A DNA stretch of 64,000 nucleotides from Pseudomonas frederiksbergensis (GTDB lineage: Bacteria > Pseudomonadota > Gammaproteobacteria > Pseudomonadales > Pseudomonadaceae). The notes under the pieces were generated by a model. It saw only the letters and a program-made list of their open reading frames with translations, did no database searches and was not told where the DNA came from. Location of the stretch: positions 37,679-101,678 of the forward strand of contig NZ_MOBR01000023.1 of assembly GCF_003732705.1 (NCBI RefSeq). Reading direction: 5' to 3'. Of the stretch, positions 43,201 to 51,963 are shown piece after piece. Position numbers and translations under genes: made by a program. Each line of letters opens with the position of its first letter. Position 1 is the stretch's first letter.

Positions 43201-43202
43201 TC

Positions 43203-43658
43203 ATGGCGTTCAACAAAACTGTTCTTCTTGCGACTGTTCCCTCGGACTCCCATAGCTGGAACCTGGTGTTCATGGAATTCCTGCTCACTGACTTTGGCTA
43301 CAAGGTCGACAACATGGGCCCCAATACGCCGATGGATGAGGTGATCGAACGGCTCAATCGCGGCGGTTGCGCGATGGTCGTGGTGAGCACCGTCAACGGT
43401 CATGGCTACATCGAAGGTGCTGAACTCGCCCGACGCATCCGCCGCGAAGCGAATCATGCCGAGGCGCTGTATATCGGCGGCAAGATCTGCACCGAAAACG
43501 ACGCCCGGACCATAGCCCGGCACAGCGATACCTTGAAGAGCGCGGGATTCGACGGCGTCTTCGACGACAGCGTGGCGAACAGTTTTGATGCCTTTCAGGA
43601 ACTGGTCACCGCACAGCTGTACCCGACGTACAACCTGGAAAAACGGGCCGCCCGATGA
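43203..43658 (+). CDS. Cobalamin-binding protein, glutamate-mutase small-subunit-like
   Basis: A 151-residue B12-binding Rossmann-like domain. The signature DSHSWN (15-20) holds the cobalt-ligating His17, the usual DxHxxG with Gly replaced by Asn; VVVSTVNGHG and YIGGKI correspond to the SxL and GG motifs that hold the cofactor tail. Length and organisation match the small S (sigma) subunit of glutamate mutase. The stop overlaps the start of the large-subunit-like gene by 4 bases, so they form a coupled pair. Confidence 0.88.
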   Translation: MAFNKTVLLATVPSDSHSWNLVFMEFLLTDFGYKVDNMGPNTPMDEVIERLNRGGCAMVVVSTVNGHGYIEGAELARRIRREANHAEALYIGGKICTENDARTIARHSDTLKSAGFDGVFDDSVANSFDAFQELVTAQLYPTYNLEKRAAR

Positions 43659-44860
43659 TCGACTTCAACCGCCACGTCCTTGAACGGTACGACGCACTCG
43701 GCCCGGTCCTCCAGCCGCGAATGGGTTTCAGCTGCCCGGCCCGGATGCAGGCCGGACTGGAAGCCACCGCAGCCAGCCGCGCGAATACCGTGTGCACCAT
43801 CACCCTCGATGCCTTCACTCGGGTGAAGAATCTCGACGCGGCGCAGCGGGCCATCGATGGCGACGCCATGCTCAACGGCTATCCGATCGTCAACCATCCG
43901 GCGGCCCAGACCCGCGCCATGCTCGATCAGATTGATGCCCGCTATCGACTGCCGGTGCAGATTCGTCATGGCTCTCCCGATCCGCTGCACATTTTTCAGC
44001 GCATGGTCGAAATCGGTTCGGCCACCACCGAGGGCGGGCCGCTTTCCTATTGCCTGCCCTACAGCCGTACGCCGTTGCGCCAGGCATTTGGTCATTGGGA
44101 AAAAGCCTGTCAGGTGCTGGCCGGCGGTGTCGAACACAGCCATATCGAAAGCTTCGCCGGTTGCATGATGGGGCAGATGTGCGACCCGGCCATCCTGGTC
44201 GCACTCAACATCCTTGAAGGCCTGTTTTTGCGCGCTCACGGGATCAAGACCTTGTCCTTTTCCTACGCCCAGGGCACCTCTCCCGTACAGGACCGTGCGG
44301 CGGTGATGGCCCTGCAGCAACTCGCCGCCGAGTTTTTTGCGCCGGGCAGCTATCACTTCGTGGGGTATGTGTTCATGGGCTTTTTTCCGCGAACCCTGGG
44401 TGGGTTCTGCCGGATAACCGGGGACGCACTAGGCATGATTCGCGCCACCGGCGTGCAACGGGTGATCATCAAGACCCCGGTGGAATCGCGCCGCATTCCC
44501 CGGATCGAGGAGAACATTGCCGCGCTGGAATATGCCGATTACTGCCTGCGCACCGATGGCGTGCTGCCGGACATTCCGTTCGACGGGCAAGAACATGCAC
44601 GCATCATCAACGCCGCGAAACGCCTGATCAAAGGGACGCTGGAGCGGGATGCCAACCTGTCCGAAGCGATCCTCGGCGCCTTCGACAGTGGTTTCCTGTC
44701 GATTCCCTACTGCCTGCACCCGGACAACAAACGGGGCGCCGGCACCGTGGTCACCGCGCAAAACTATTACCACGGGTTCGAGGGCGAGCGCGTTGAAAAT
44801 GCCTTCTCGTTCCTCGCGGCGCTGCGGCACAACATCCGCACCTACGATGCAGTGCTCTGA
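43655..44860 (+). CDS. Glutamate-mutase large-subunit-like protein (MutE/GlmE-like)
   Basis: A 401-residue protein encoded with the B12-binding subunit and resembling methylaspartate mutase E subunit (a TIM barrel that binds the amino-acid substrate and the adenosyl part of the cofactor); the landmarks are HGSPDPLHIFQRMVEIGSAT, EGGPLSYCLPYSRT and PYCLHPDNKRGAGTVV. It is shorter than typical GlmE (about 480). With adenosylcobalamin the pair should perform a 1,2-carbon-skeleton rearrangement. The methylaspartate ammonia-lyase and GlmL reactivase genes of the usual glutamate fermentation operon are absent, so a biosynthetic role is more likely. Confidence 0.85.
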   Translation: MIDFNRHVLERYDALGPVLQPRMGFSCPARMQAGLEATAASRANTVCTITLDAFTRVKNLDAAQRAIDGDAMLNGYPIVNHPAAQTRAMLDQIDARYRLPVQIRHGSPDPLHIFQRMVEIGSATTEGGPLSYCLPYSRTPLRQAFGHWEKACQVLAGGVEHSHIESFAGCMMGQMCDPAILVALNILEGLFLRAHGIKTLSFSYAQGTSPVQDRAAVMALQQLAAEFFAPGSYHFVGYVFMGFFPRTLGGFCRITGDALGMIRATGVQRVIIKTPVESRRIPRIEENIAALEYADYCLRTDGVLPDIPFDGQEHARIINAAKRLIKGTLERDANLSEAILGAFDSGFLSIPYCLHPDNKRGAGTVVTAQNYYHGFEGERVENAFSFLAALRHNIRTYDAVL

Positions 44861-44880
44861 AGCCTGAACACCACTCTCCA

Positions 44881-44971
44881 TGTGGGAGCGAGCTTGCTCG
44901 CGATGGCGGACTGTCAGCCAACAGAGATGTTGAATGTCAGTTCCTCATCGCGAGCAAGCTCGCTCCCACAG
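44881..44971. repeat. REPIN
   Basis: TGTGGGAGCGAGCTTGCTCG and its inverted copy end at CTCGCTCCCACA, just after the mutase-like gene. Confidence 0.92.
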
Positions 44972-44981
44972 GTATTGCGTC

Positions 44982-45317
44982 TTACTGAACGTTATTCAGT
45001 TTGATCACATCACCCGAAACCTTGGTGGTGTAACCGGTCAGGACGTAGGCCCAGAACCAGTTTTCCTGCACTTGGGTGTTGATCATGGCATCGCCGCCCT
45101 TGGCTTTGATTGCCGCGTCTTGGGCACGAATAAAACGGTTGTTGTGCTTGATCGGGATGCAGCCAAACAGCAGCATGCCGGTGGCCGTGGCTTCACTGTG
45201 GCCCAGGACAGTGTATTGGCTGCTGTCGTAGTGCTGGGTTTTCATCGGGGCGCCGGTGCAACCCGCCAGAACCAGACCGAACATTGCAACGGCGACCATT
45301 TTGCTGAGGTAATTCAC
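44982..45317 (-). CDS. Small lipoprotein (TRL-like)
   Basis: A 111-residue protein with signal peptide MNYLSKMVAVAMFGLVLAGC (lipidated Cys20). The mature part, including ATGMLLFGCIPIKHNNRF and AKGGDAMINTQVQ, resembles TRL-like small lipoproteins of Gram-negative bacteria. Function unknown. It stands alone between a REPIN and a LysR gene, on its own transcript. Confidence 0.75.
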   Translation of the reverse strand: MNYLSKMVAVAMFGLVLAGCTGAPMKTQHYDSSQYTVLGHSEATATGMLLFGCIPIKHNNRFIRAQDAAIKAKGGDAMINTQVQENWFWAYVLTGYTTKVSGDVIKLNNVQ

Positions 45318-45413
45318 TGTGTAACTCCATTAGAAAACGCCTGGGATCCGTCTCCCAAGCGGCGCGTACTCTAACGAAGGTGATGGCTAATAGATATCAC
45401 TTTCTGGCAACTT

Positions 45414-46304
45414 TCAGACCGCTGCCTGCACTACGCCCCGCTCTTCCAGCAAGCGCACAAACATGGTCAGGCTTTGCGACACGGTGCCCCGGCGCCACAC
45501 CAGCCAGGTGCGCAAATAACGGAAAGATTCCGACAGCGGCCAGATGCTCACTGTGGTGCAGCCGGGCATGCTTTCGAGCATGCTGCGGGGCATCAGCGCC
45601 AACCCTGCCCCGGCACTGACGCAGGCCAGCATGCCGTGATAGGACTCCATCTCGAAAATCTTGCCGGGCACCGAGGCATCCTTGGTGAACCAGCTTTCGA
45701 AGTGGTGTCGATAGGAACAGTTGGCGCGGAAGGCATAGATGTTCTCGCCGTTGACGTCTTGCGCCCGATGGATCGGGGCGTGATTGAGCGGTGCAATCAG
45801 CACCATTTCTTCCTCGAACGCCGGCACGCCTTCGAGTGCCGGGTGCAGGACTGGTCCGTCGACAAACGCAGCGGCCAGTCGTCCCGACAGCACGCCGTCG
45901 ATCATGGTGCCGGAAGGCCCGGTGGACAGGTCCAGTTCGACCTTGGCGTGCTTCTGGTTGTAAGCGGCCAACAACTCCGGAATCCGCACCGCCGCTGTGC
46001 TCTCCAGTGATCCCAAGGGAAACGATCCCTGGGGTTCCTCGCCCGCGACCGTCGCCCGGGCCTCAATCACCAGGTCGAGGATACGCCGGGCATAGTCGAG
46101 AAAACTCCACCCAGCCGGCGACAGGCGCAAGCGGCTTTTCTCGCGGATAAACAGATCCACGCCCAGATCCTGTTCCAGTTGCTTGATCCGCGTTGTCAGG
46201 TTCGACGGCACCCGGTGGATGTGTTGAGCGGCCGCACTGATGCTGCCGTGCTCGGCGACAGCCTTGAAAATCTCGAGCTGGACCAGATCCAAGTCATTCT
46301 CCAA
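45414..46304 (-). CDS. LysR-family transcriptional regulator (CynR/GltC-like)
   Basis: A 296-residue LysR protein (LVQLEIFKAVAEHGSISAAA, then HRVPSNLTTRIKQLEQDL). It is divergent from a succinate-semialdehyde dehydrogenase gene, with only 88 bases between the starts, so it most likely controls that gene. The effector domain region ending SFRYLRTWLVWRRG fits the same family. The target and inducer are inferred only from position. Confidence 0.9.
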   Translation of the reverse strand: MENDLDLVQLEIFKAVAEHGSISAAAQHIHRVPSNLTTRIKQLEQDLGVDLFIREKSRLRLSPAGWSFLDYARRILDLVIEARATVAGEEPQGSFPLGSLESTAAVRIPELLAAYNQKHAKVELDLSTGPSGTMIDGVLSGRLAAAFVDGPVLHPALEGVPAFEEEMVLIAPLNHAPIHRAQDVNGENIYAFRANCSYRHHFESWFTKDASVPGKIFEMESYHGMLACVSAGAGLALMPRSMLESMPGCTTVSIWPLSESFRYLRTWLVWRRGTVSQSLTMFVRLLEERGVVQAAV

Positions 46305-46392
46305 ACGTGAACGATAGGCTCAGTATTATTCAGTTTCCAGAAAACAACCACCCCCGTAACCTGAGCACATACCCACCCAGCAGGACGGTGCC

Positions 46393-47784
46393 ATGACCCA
46401 GGTTTCCAGTCTCACCCATGCCATTTCGATCAATCCCGTCAGCGGCGAGCAGATCGGCCACTACCCTTTCGAATCCGCCGCGGCACTGGACGCCGCCCTC
46501 GCCCGTGCCGCCGCTGGGTTCAAGGTCTGGCGTCGCACGCCGGTCGATCAGCGCGCGCAATCGCTGATCGCCCTGGCTCAGGCACTGCGCGACGACGCAC
46601 AAAAACTGGCGCACATGATCACCCTGGAAATGGGCAAGCCAATCAACCAGGCGCGCGGCGAAATCGAAAAGTGTGCGCAACTTTGCGAGTGGTACGCCGA
46701 ACACGGTCCCGCCATGCTGACCGCCGAGCCAACGCTGGTTGAAGGTGGCAAGGCGCGCATCGAATACCGCCCGCTGGGCCCGATTCTCGCGGTGATGCCG
46801 TGGAACTTCCCGATCTGGCAGGTGCTGCGGGGTGCCGTTCCGGCGTTGATCGCCGGCAACACCTACGTCCTCAAGCACGCGCCCAACGTGATGGGTTGCG
46901 CTTATCTGCTGCGCGATGCCCTGCAACGCGCCGGGTTTACCGAAGGTGTGTTTGAAGTCATCAACGTCACACCGGACGGCGTTTCCACGGCGATTGCGGA
47001 TCCGCGCATCGCCGCCGTGACGCTCACCGGCAGTGTGCGCGCCGGCATGGCCATCGGCGCTCAGGCCGGCGCTGCCTTGAAGAAGTGCGTCCTGGAACTC
47101 GGCGGCTCCGATCCGTTCATTGTGCTGAACGATGCCGACCTCGACGATGCGGTCAAAGCGGCGGTGATTGGCCGTTACCAGAACACCGGGCAAGTCTGCG
47201 CAGCCGCCAAGCGCCTGATTGTCGAGCAAGGCGTTGTCGAGGAATTCACGCGCAAGTTTGTCGAAGCGACTCGCCAGCTGGTGGTCGGCGATCCACTGTC
47301 CACCGACACGTACATCGGCCCCATGGCCCGTTTTGATCTGCGTGATGAGCTGGACCAACAGGTGCGCGATACCCTGGAAGAAGGCGCGACCTTGCTGCTG
47401 GGCGGCCAAAAGGCCGAAGGCCCTGGCAACTTCTACGAGCCTACCGTGTTCAGCAATGTCACCGACCAGATGACCTCGTTCAAGCAGGAACTGTTTGGCC
47501 CGGTGGCCTCGATCATTACCGCGCGGGATGCCGAGCATGCACTGGCACTGGCCAATGACAGCGACTTCGGGCTGACGGCGACGATCTACACCCGCAATCT
47601 TGAACTGGCCAAGCAGATAGCCGACGAACTGGAAACCGGTGGCGTGTTCATCAATGGCTACAGCGCCAGCGACCCACGCGTCACCTTCGGCGGCGTGAAG
47701 AAAAGCGGGTTTGGCCGTGAGCTGTCGCACTTCGGGGTGCGCGAATTCTGTAATGCGCAAACCGTTTGGCTGGATCGTCGCTGA
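46393..47784 (+). CDS. NAD(P)-dependent succinate-semialdehyde dehydrogenase-type aldehyde dehydrogenase
   Basis: A 463-residue aldehyde dehydrogenase of the GabD/Sad subgroup. Catalytic Cys269 (NTGQVCAAAKR) and general base Glu235 (LELGGSDP) are present; the end FGGVKKSGFGRELSHFGVRE is typical of short SSADH-type enzymes without a membrane anchor. It oxidises succinate semialdehyde or a related aldehyde from GABA/polyamine breakdown; the polyamine loci elsewhere in the window would supply such aldehydes. Divergent from a LysR gene. Confidence 0.92.
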   Translation: MTQVSSLTHAISINPVSGEQIGHYPFESAAALDAALARAAAGFKVWRRTPVDQRAQSLIALAQALRDDAQKLAHMITLEMGKPINQARGEIEKCAQLCEWYAEHGPAMLTAEPTLVEGGKARIEYRPLGPILAVMPWNFPIWQVLRGAVPALIAGNTYVLKHAPNVMGCAYLLRDALQRAGFTEGVFEVINVTPDGVSTAIADPRIAAVTLTGSVRAGMAIGAQAGAALKKCVLELGGSDPFIVLNDADLDDAVKAAVIGRYQNTGQVCAAAKRLIVEQGVVEEFTRKFVEATRQLVVGDPLSTDTYIGPMARFDLRDELDQQVRDTLEEGATLLLGGQKAEGPGNFYEPTVFSNVTDQMTSFKQELFGPVASIITARDAEHALALANDSDFGLTATIYTRNLELAKQIADELETGGVFINGYSASDPRVTFGGVKKSGFGRELSHFGVREFCNAQTVWLDRR

Positions 47785-47794
47785 TTGCATCGAT

Positions 47795-47825
47795 AAGCCC
47801 GGGGTAATCGAGCCCCGGGCTTTCA
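47795..47825. terminator. Bidirectional intrinsic terminator
   Basis: AAGCCCGGGG and CCCCGGGCTT form a perfect 10-bp stem between the convergent aldehyde dehydrogenase and MarR-GNAT genes; the T-run is short on the plus strand. Confidence 0.8.
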
Positions 47826-47827
47826 CT

Positions 47828-48817
47828 TCAGATTGACGGGGTGCCAGGCCCCGGCCGCACAAACCACTGCCCGGTAATTTTGCCGCCCCACTGCTCTGCC
47901 TCGTGCTCCTGCTCCAGGGTGAAGCCGACGTCTTCATACAATTTACGCGCCGCCTCCAGGCCTTTGAACGTCCAGAGCCGCGTTTCACCAAAGCCCCATT
48001 CGTCACAGAACTTGATGGCCTCAGCCAACAGGCGTTTGCCGGCGCCTTTGCCCCGTGCGCTGTCATCCAGAATGAAACAGCGCAGCACCGCACCGCCGCC
48101 CTCGCCTTCGCCTTCGCCGTCGATGGCAATCGAACCGACGATGCGCTCGCCATCCAGCGCCGCCCACACCTGGTTACGCGGGTTGTGCAGCCGCCCCATC
48201 AGTTCGGCCATGTCGGTGGCGACCAGGCTTTCGAACGGCTGACCGAAATTCGCGTATCGGGCGTAGTAACTGGCATGCATTTGCACCATGCGGCCGATGA
48301 TGCCGGGGCGGTAACCCCGGGCAATTTCCAGTGTTGCCGCGGGCGTTTGTGTACCGAGTCGCTGGGTTTGCAGGGCAACCGCGTAATGACCGAGACCTTC
48401 ACTCACTGTCTGCTGTTGCACCTCGGTCAAGTGCGCCATGGCCGCGCCGACCCGCTGAGTGGCAAAGGCGTCCACCGCGCACAACGTCTGTCGGCCCTGA
48501 TCCGTGAGTTGCAGCTTTTTCGAGCGTGCGTCCTGCTCGTTGGGCACTTCTTCGATTTCACCGGCCTCGATGAGTTTGCGCACCATGCGACTGACGCTGG
48601 ATTTTTCCAGCCCGAGCAGCGCGACCAGTTCCACGGCGGTCAGTGACTCACGGTTCCCCAGCTCCACGATGGTGTGAACGGAGGACGGCGGATAGTCCGT
48701 CGCCGCCAGCGTGGCCTGCATAAAGCCCAACTCGCGCACCATCAGGCGTGACGCCCAGCGAACGTGGTTAATCAGGTCTGAATCGATCACGGCGCGCACC
48801 TTGTAGAAGACGATCAT
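47828..48817 (-). CDS. MarR-GNAT fusion protein
   Basis: A 329-residue bifunctional protein. Residues about 15-150 are a MarR-type winged helix (LVALLGLEKSSVSRMVRKLI, then EVPNEQDARSKKLQLTDQGR), and about 165-320 are a GNAT acetyltransferase with the acetyl-CoA loop DDSARGKGAGKRLLAEAIKF. The two domains are joined by TPAATLEIARGYRPG. A GEGEGEGGG run (about 238-246) encoded by GCCTTC repeats lies in the GNAT half. Similar MarR-GNAT proteins exist, usually with unknown substrate. It may couple acetylation of a small molecule to control of its own gene. Confidence 0.87.
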   Translation of the reverse strand: MIVFYKVRAVIDSDLINHVRWASRLMVRELGFMQATLAATDYPPSSVHTIVELGNRESLTAVELVALLGLEKSSVSRMVRKLIEAGEIEEVPNEQDARSKKLQLTDQGRQTLCAVDAFATQRVGAAMAHLTEVQQQTVSEGLGHYAVALQTQRLGTQTPAATLEIARGYRPGIIGRMVQMHASYYARYANFGQPFESLVATDMAELMGRLHNPRNQVWAALDGERIVGSIAIDGEGEGEGGGAVLRCFILDDSARGKGAGKRLLAEAIKFCDEWGFGETRLWTFKGLEAARKLYEDVGFTLEQEHEAEQWGGKITGQWFVRPGPGTPSI

Positions 48818-48966
48818 TTAGTTGTATCGCACAACAAAATAACCGTCAATTGGGGATCGCTGCGGATGACCGTCCGTAACCCTGCCCCGGGCCGCTCTGT
48901 TGCTTAACTATCCTTAGTTTGGAGCTGGGATCTTGATAGGGAGCAGCCACTTCAACCGAGAATCGA

Positions 48967-49275
48967 ATGATGAAAATGCTATTGACGGTCGAGTTCCCCC
49001 TTGAACCTTTCAACACGCTGGTGCGGGCCGGCAAAGTCGGCGACATCATCGGGCGGGTGCTGGAAAGCCTTAAGCCCGAAACGGTTTACTTCACGGAGCA
49101 AGACGGCATGCGCGGCGGGATTTTGCTGATCGACGTGCAGGACGCATCCGAAATCCCGCGATTTTCCGAACCGTTTTTTCTGCACTTCAACGCCAACTGC
49201 AAATTCCGTATCGCCATGAGCCCGCAGGATCTGCAAAAGGCCGGGCTGGACGCGCTCGGCAAAACCTGGGGCTGA
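48967..49275 (+). CDS. Conserved hypothetical protein (DUF3303-like)
   Basis: A 102-residue protein beginning MMKMLLTVEFPLEPFNTLVR with VYFTEQDGMRGGILLIDVQD in the centre, an alpha/beta small-protein pattern (ferredoxin-like dimer fold is plausible). No catalytic residues are recognised. It converges with an MFS gene (gap 7 bases) and is divergent from the MarR-GNAT gene. Function unknown. Confidence 0.72.
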   Translation: MMKMLLTVEFPLEPFNTLVRAGKVGDIIGRVLESLKPETVYFTEQDGMRGGILLIDVQDASEIPRFSEPFFLHFNANCKFRIAMSPQDLQKAGLDALGKTWG

Positions 49276-49282
49276 GGCGCGA

Positions 49283-50704
49283 TCAGGTCGATTTTCGTCC
49301 ACGACTTGCCAAGGCAATGGCGAGCGCGGCGACGATCAACACGGCGGCCACCGCAAACGTCATGCACATACCGGTGGCGACGGCTTCGGGGGGCGCCGTC
49401 GTGATGTCCGTCGTCGCCGAAGCGAAGGCAAACACCGCGCCAATCACCGATGCGCCGGTGATCAGCCCGAGGTTGCGTGACAGGCTGAGCAGGCCAGACA
49501 TCACACCGCGCTGGTCCGCCGGCACCTCCATCATCACCAGCGTGTTGTTGGCGGCCTGAAAGAGCTGATAGCCAGGGGTCAAGACGACGATGGCAGCGAC
49601 GTAGCCCGCCAGGCCAAACACCGCCGGGAGCACGGAAAGCGCAATCGACCCCGCCGCCATCGCGATCAGCCCGACGATCACCATCAGCGGCGCACCAAAA
49701 CGATCAACCACACGCCCCGCCGGAAAGCCGCTCAGTGCCGAGATGATCGGGCCGATGGACATCACCACACCGACAACCGCCAGGTTGAGCCCCAAGCCGC
49801 GAGACAGGTAAAACGGCCCGACCACCAGCGTCGCCATCATCACCGTTGAAACGAACAGGTTGCTGACCAGGCTCCCGCTCAGGGATACATCACGGAACAT
49901 CCCCAGGCGAATCAACGGTGAGGCCACCCTCCCTTCGACGAAAACGAACAGGCCGACACCCGCGACGGCCGCCAGCAGCAGCGCCGCATTGAGCGCAGCA
50001 AAACTGCCGCGCCCCAAGGTCATGGCGAGTGCATACGCCGCGAGCGTCAGCGCCAACACCAAAGTACCCAGAGGGTCGAAACCGTTACGGCCGGTTTTCG
50101 GCTTGCATTGATCGGCAGGCAGGTAACGCCAGGCCAGCGCGAATGTCAGAATCCCCAACGGTACGTTGATCAGGAACATCGACTGCCACCCGAGGCCGGC
50201 AATCAGCACGCCGCCCAGTGATGGACCCAGCGCCGTGCCAATTGCCGACATCGTCCCGAGCAATCCCATGGCGCTACCGGTTTTGGCCTTCGGCACTGTC
50301 TCACCGATAAACGCGATGGTCAGCGCCATCATGATTGCGGCGCCAAGGCCCTGAACCGCGCGGGCGGCAATCAACAGCGAAAGCCTGGGCGCCAGACCGC
50401 ACAACGCGCAGGCCAGCGTGAACAAAAGGATACCGATCAGCAGCAAGCGGCGACGGCCCATGAGGTCGCCGAGCCGTCCAACGCTGACGATCAAAGTGGT
50501 GATCGCCAGCAGGTACGCGAGGACGATCCACTGCACGTGCTGAAAGGACGCGCCAAACACTTGCGCCAACGTCGGCAATCCGACATTGGCGATGCTGGTG
50601 CCCAGCGATGACAGCAACATCGACAGTGACAGGCTGGCAAGCACCCAGCGCACCGAAGCTGTCCGTGGCGCAGTGACGGCGCAAGTTTGATGGGGTTGAG
50701 TCAT
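49283..50704 (-). CDS. MFS transporter, DHA2-type (14 helices)
   Basis: A 473-residue transporter. Motifs include VGRLGDLMGRRRLLLIGILL (motif A), ARAVQGLGAAIMMALTIAFI and LGPSLGGVLIAGLGWQSMFL (motif C). Drug/H+ antiport of unknown substrate. The ATG at 50704 after AGGAG is preferred over an upstream frame extension. It is divergent from a LysR gene with a strong palindrome between them, so expression is probably LysR controlled. Confidence 0.9.
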   Translation of the reverse strand: MTQPHQTCAVTAPRTASVRWVLASLSLSMLLSSLGTSIANVGLPTLAQVFGASFQHVQWIVLAYLLAITTLIVSVGRLGDLMGRRRLLLIGILLFTLACALCGLAPRLSLLIAARAVQGLGAAIMMALTIAFIGETVPKAKTGSAMGLLGTMSAIGTALGPSLGGVLIAGLGWQSMFLINVPLGILTFALAWRYLPADQCKPKTGRNGFDPLGTLVLALTLAAYALAMTLGRGSFAALNAALLLAAVAGVGLFVFVEGRVASPLIRLGMFRDVSLSGSLVSNLFVSTVMMATLVVGPFYLSRGLGLNLAVVGVVMSIGPIISALSGFPAGRVVDRFGAPLMVIVGLIAMAAGSIALSVLPAVFGLAGYVAAIVVLTPGYQLFQAANNTLVMMEVPADQRGVMSGLLSLSRNLGLITGASVIGAVFAFASATTDITTAPPEAVATGMCMTFAVAAVLIVAALAIALASRGRKST

Positions 50705-50773
50705 GAATGCTCCTGGGCTGGCGACTCCCGAACGGAGCTGTGAAAAGCCTACGGCGTCGGCTGGCAAGGCGGA

Positions 50774-50805
50774 AGACGCACCATTTGCACATTACTTGTG
50801 CGTCT
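50774..50805. promoter_or_regulatory. 32-bp palindromic operator candidate between MFS and LysR genes
   Basis: AGACGCAC (50774-50781) and GTGCGTCT (50798-50805) are exact 8-base inverted repeats with a 16-base spacer that itself contains GCAC. It lies in the middle of the 140-base divergent region, 39 bases before the LysR start. Size fits LysR-type recognition sites. Confidence 0.65.
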
Positions 50806-50844
50806 GACGCGCTATCCCGATGACGCCTGTGCTACCGTCGAACC

Positions 50845-51750
50845 ATGTCGATGCCCGATCTCAACTTGCTTATTACCCTCGATGTTCTGCTCGCAGAAGG
50901 CAGCGTCACGCGTGCGGCCCAGCGCCTGCGACTGAGCCCGTCGGCCATGAGCCGAGCGTTGGCGCGCTTGCGTGAAACCACCGGGGATCCGCTGCTGGTC
51001 AGGGCCGGTCGCGGCCTCGTGCCCACGCCCAGGGCACTCGAACTGCGCGAACGGGTCAGTCAACTGGTGCAGGACGCCGAAGCGGTGCTGCGTCCCGTCG
51101 AGCAGCTCAATCTGAAACAACTGGTGCGCACCTTCACCGTGCGCACCAGTGACGGTTTTGTCGAAACCTTCGGCCCGGATCTGCTGGCTCGCATCAGCGA
51201 AGAAGCGCCGGGCGTGCGGCTGCTGTTCGTGCAGAAACCGAACAAGGACAGCACGCCACTGCGCGACGGAACTGTGGACATGGAAACCGGCGTGGTCGGA
51301 TCGACGATGGCGCCGGAAGTACGCACACAAGCACTGTTCAGGGATCGTTTCATTGGCGTTGTGCGCCGGGAACATCCGCTGAGCGAAGGCGACATCACCG
51401 CCGCCCGTTATGCGGCCGGTCGGCACGTCGGTGTATCGAGACGAGGCCTGGAAAAAGGCCCGACGGCCATTGATGACGCCTTGAAGGCACTCGGGCTGGA
51501 ACGGGAAATCGTCACCCTTGTTGGCGGTTTTTCCACCGCCCTGGCACTCGTCCGCGCCTGCGACCTGATCGCCAGCGTTCCCGAACGGCACACCACCAGC
51601 CTGCGTGCCGGGTTGCACAGTTTTGCCCTGCCGTTGTCGATCCCGCCGATCACCGTGTCCTTGTTCTGGCATCCACGCCTGGACGCCGACCCGGCGCATC
51701 GCTGGTTGCGCGGGTGTATTCGGGATGTGTGTGCCGAGGCACTGATCTAG
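50845..51750 (+). CDS. LysR-family transcriptional regulator
   Basis: A 301-residue LysR protein with helix-turn-helix LLITLDVLLAEGSVTRAAQR, then LSPSAMSRALARLRETTG, of the NodD/NahR-like branch. It is divergent from the MFS pump gene and separated by a clean palindrome, so the pump is its likely target. The effector domain includes QLVRTFTVRTSDGFVETFGP, the usual start of the ligand-binding region in this branch. Confidence 0.9.
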   Translation: MSMPDLNLLITLDVLLAEGSVTRAAQRLRLSPSAMSRALARLRETTGDPLLVRAGRGLVPTPRALELRERVSQLVQDAEAVLRPVEQLNLKQLVRTFTVRTSDGFVETFGPDLLARISEEAPGVRLLFVQKPNKDSTPLRDGTVDMETGVVGSTMAPEVRTQALFRDRFIGVVRREHPLSEGDITAARYAAGRHVGVSRRGLEKGPTAIDDALKALGLEREIVTLVGGFSTALALVRACDLIASVPERHTTSLRAGLHSFALPLSIPPITVSLFWHPRLDADPAHRWLRGCIRDVCAEALI

Positions 51751-51768
51751 CCCAACACACACAATCAC

Positions 51769-51858
51769 TGTGGGAGCGAGCCTGCTCGCGAAGGCGGTGT
51801 GTCAGTCAAAGTTTATGGCGACTGACACGCCCTCTTCGCGAGCAGGCTCGCTCCCACA
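51769..51858. repeat. REPIN
   Basis: TGTGGGAGCGAGCCTGCTCG and its inverted copy end at CTCGCTCCCACA, between the LysR gene and the kdp promoter region. Confidence 0.92.
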
Positions 51859-51873
51859 GGGATTGCAGTGGTC

Positions 51874-51898
51874 TTTATAAGATCTTTATTCCCCGGCC
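51874..51898 (+). promoter_or_regulatory. KdpE-like operator in the kdp promoter region
   Basis: TTTATAAGATCTTTATTCCC followed by CGGCC resembles the E. coli KdpE site (TTTATA, T-run, TTTACA, CCCC, GC tract) in order and spacing. It lies 65 bases before the first kdp-region start codon. The comparison is by eye and from memory. Confidence 0.55.
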
Positions 51899-51963
51899 CC
51901 CAATCCTGATAACAACTTTCCAGGCATCTCTCTAGGCTTTTCCTCATAGCGGGAGGAAACGCC

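Noticed and set aside
46330..48153. Minus-strand open frame of 607 codons
   Set aside because: It lies antisense to the aldehyde dehydrogenase gene, which has full catalytic motifs; GC-rich codon bias creates the long antisense frame.
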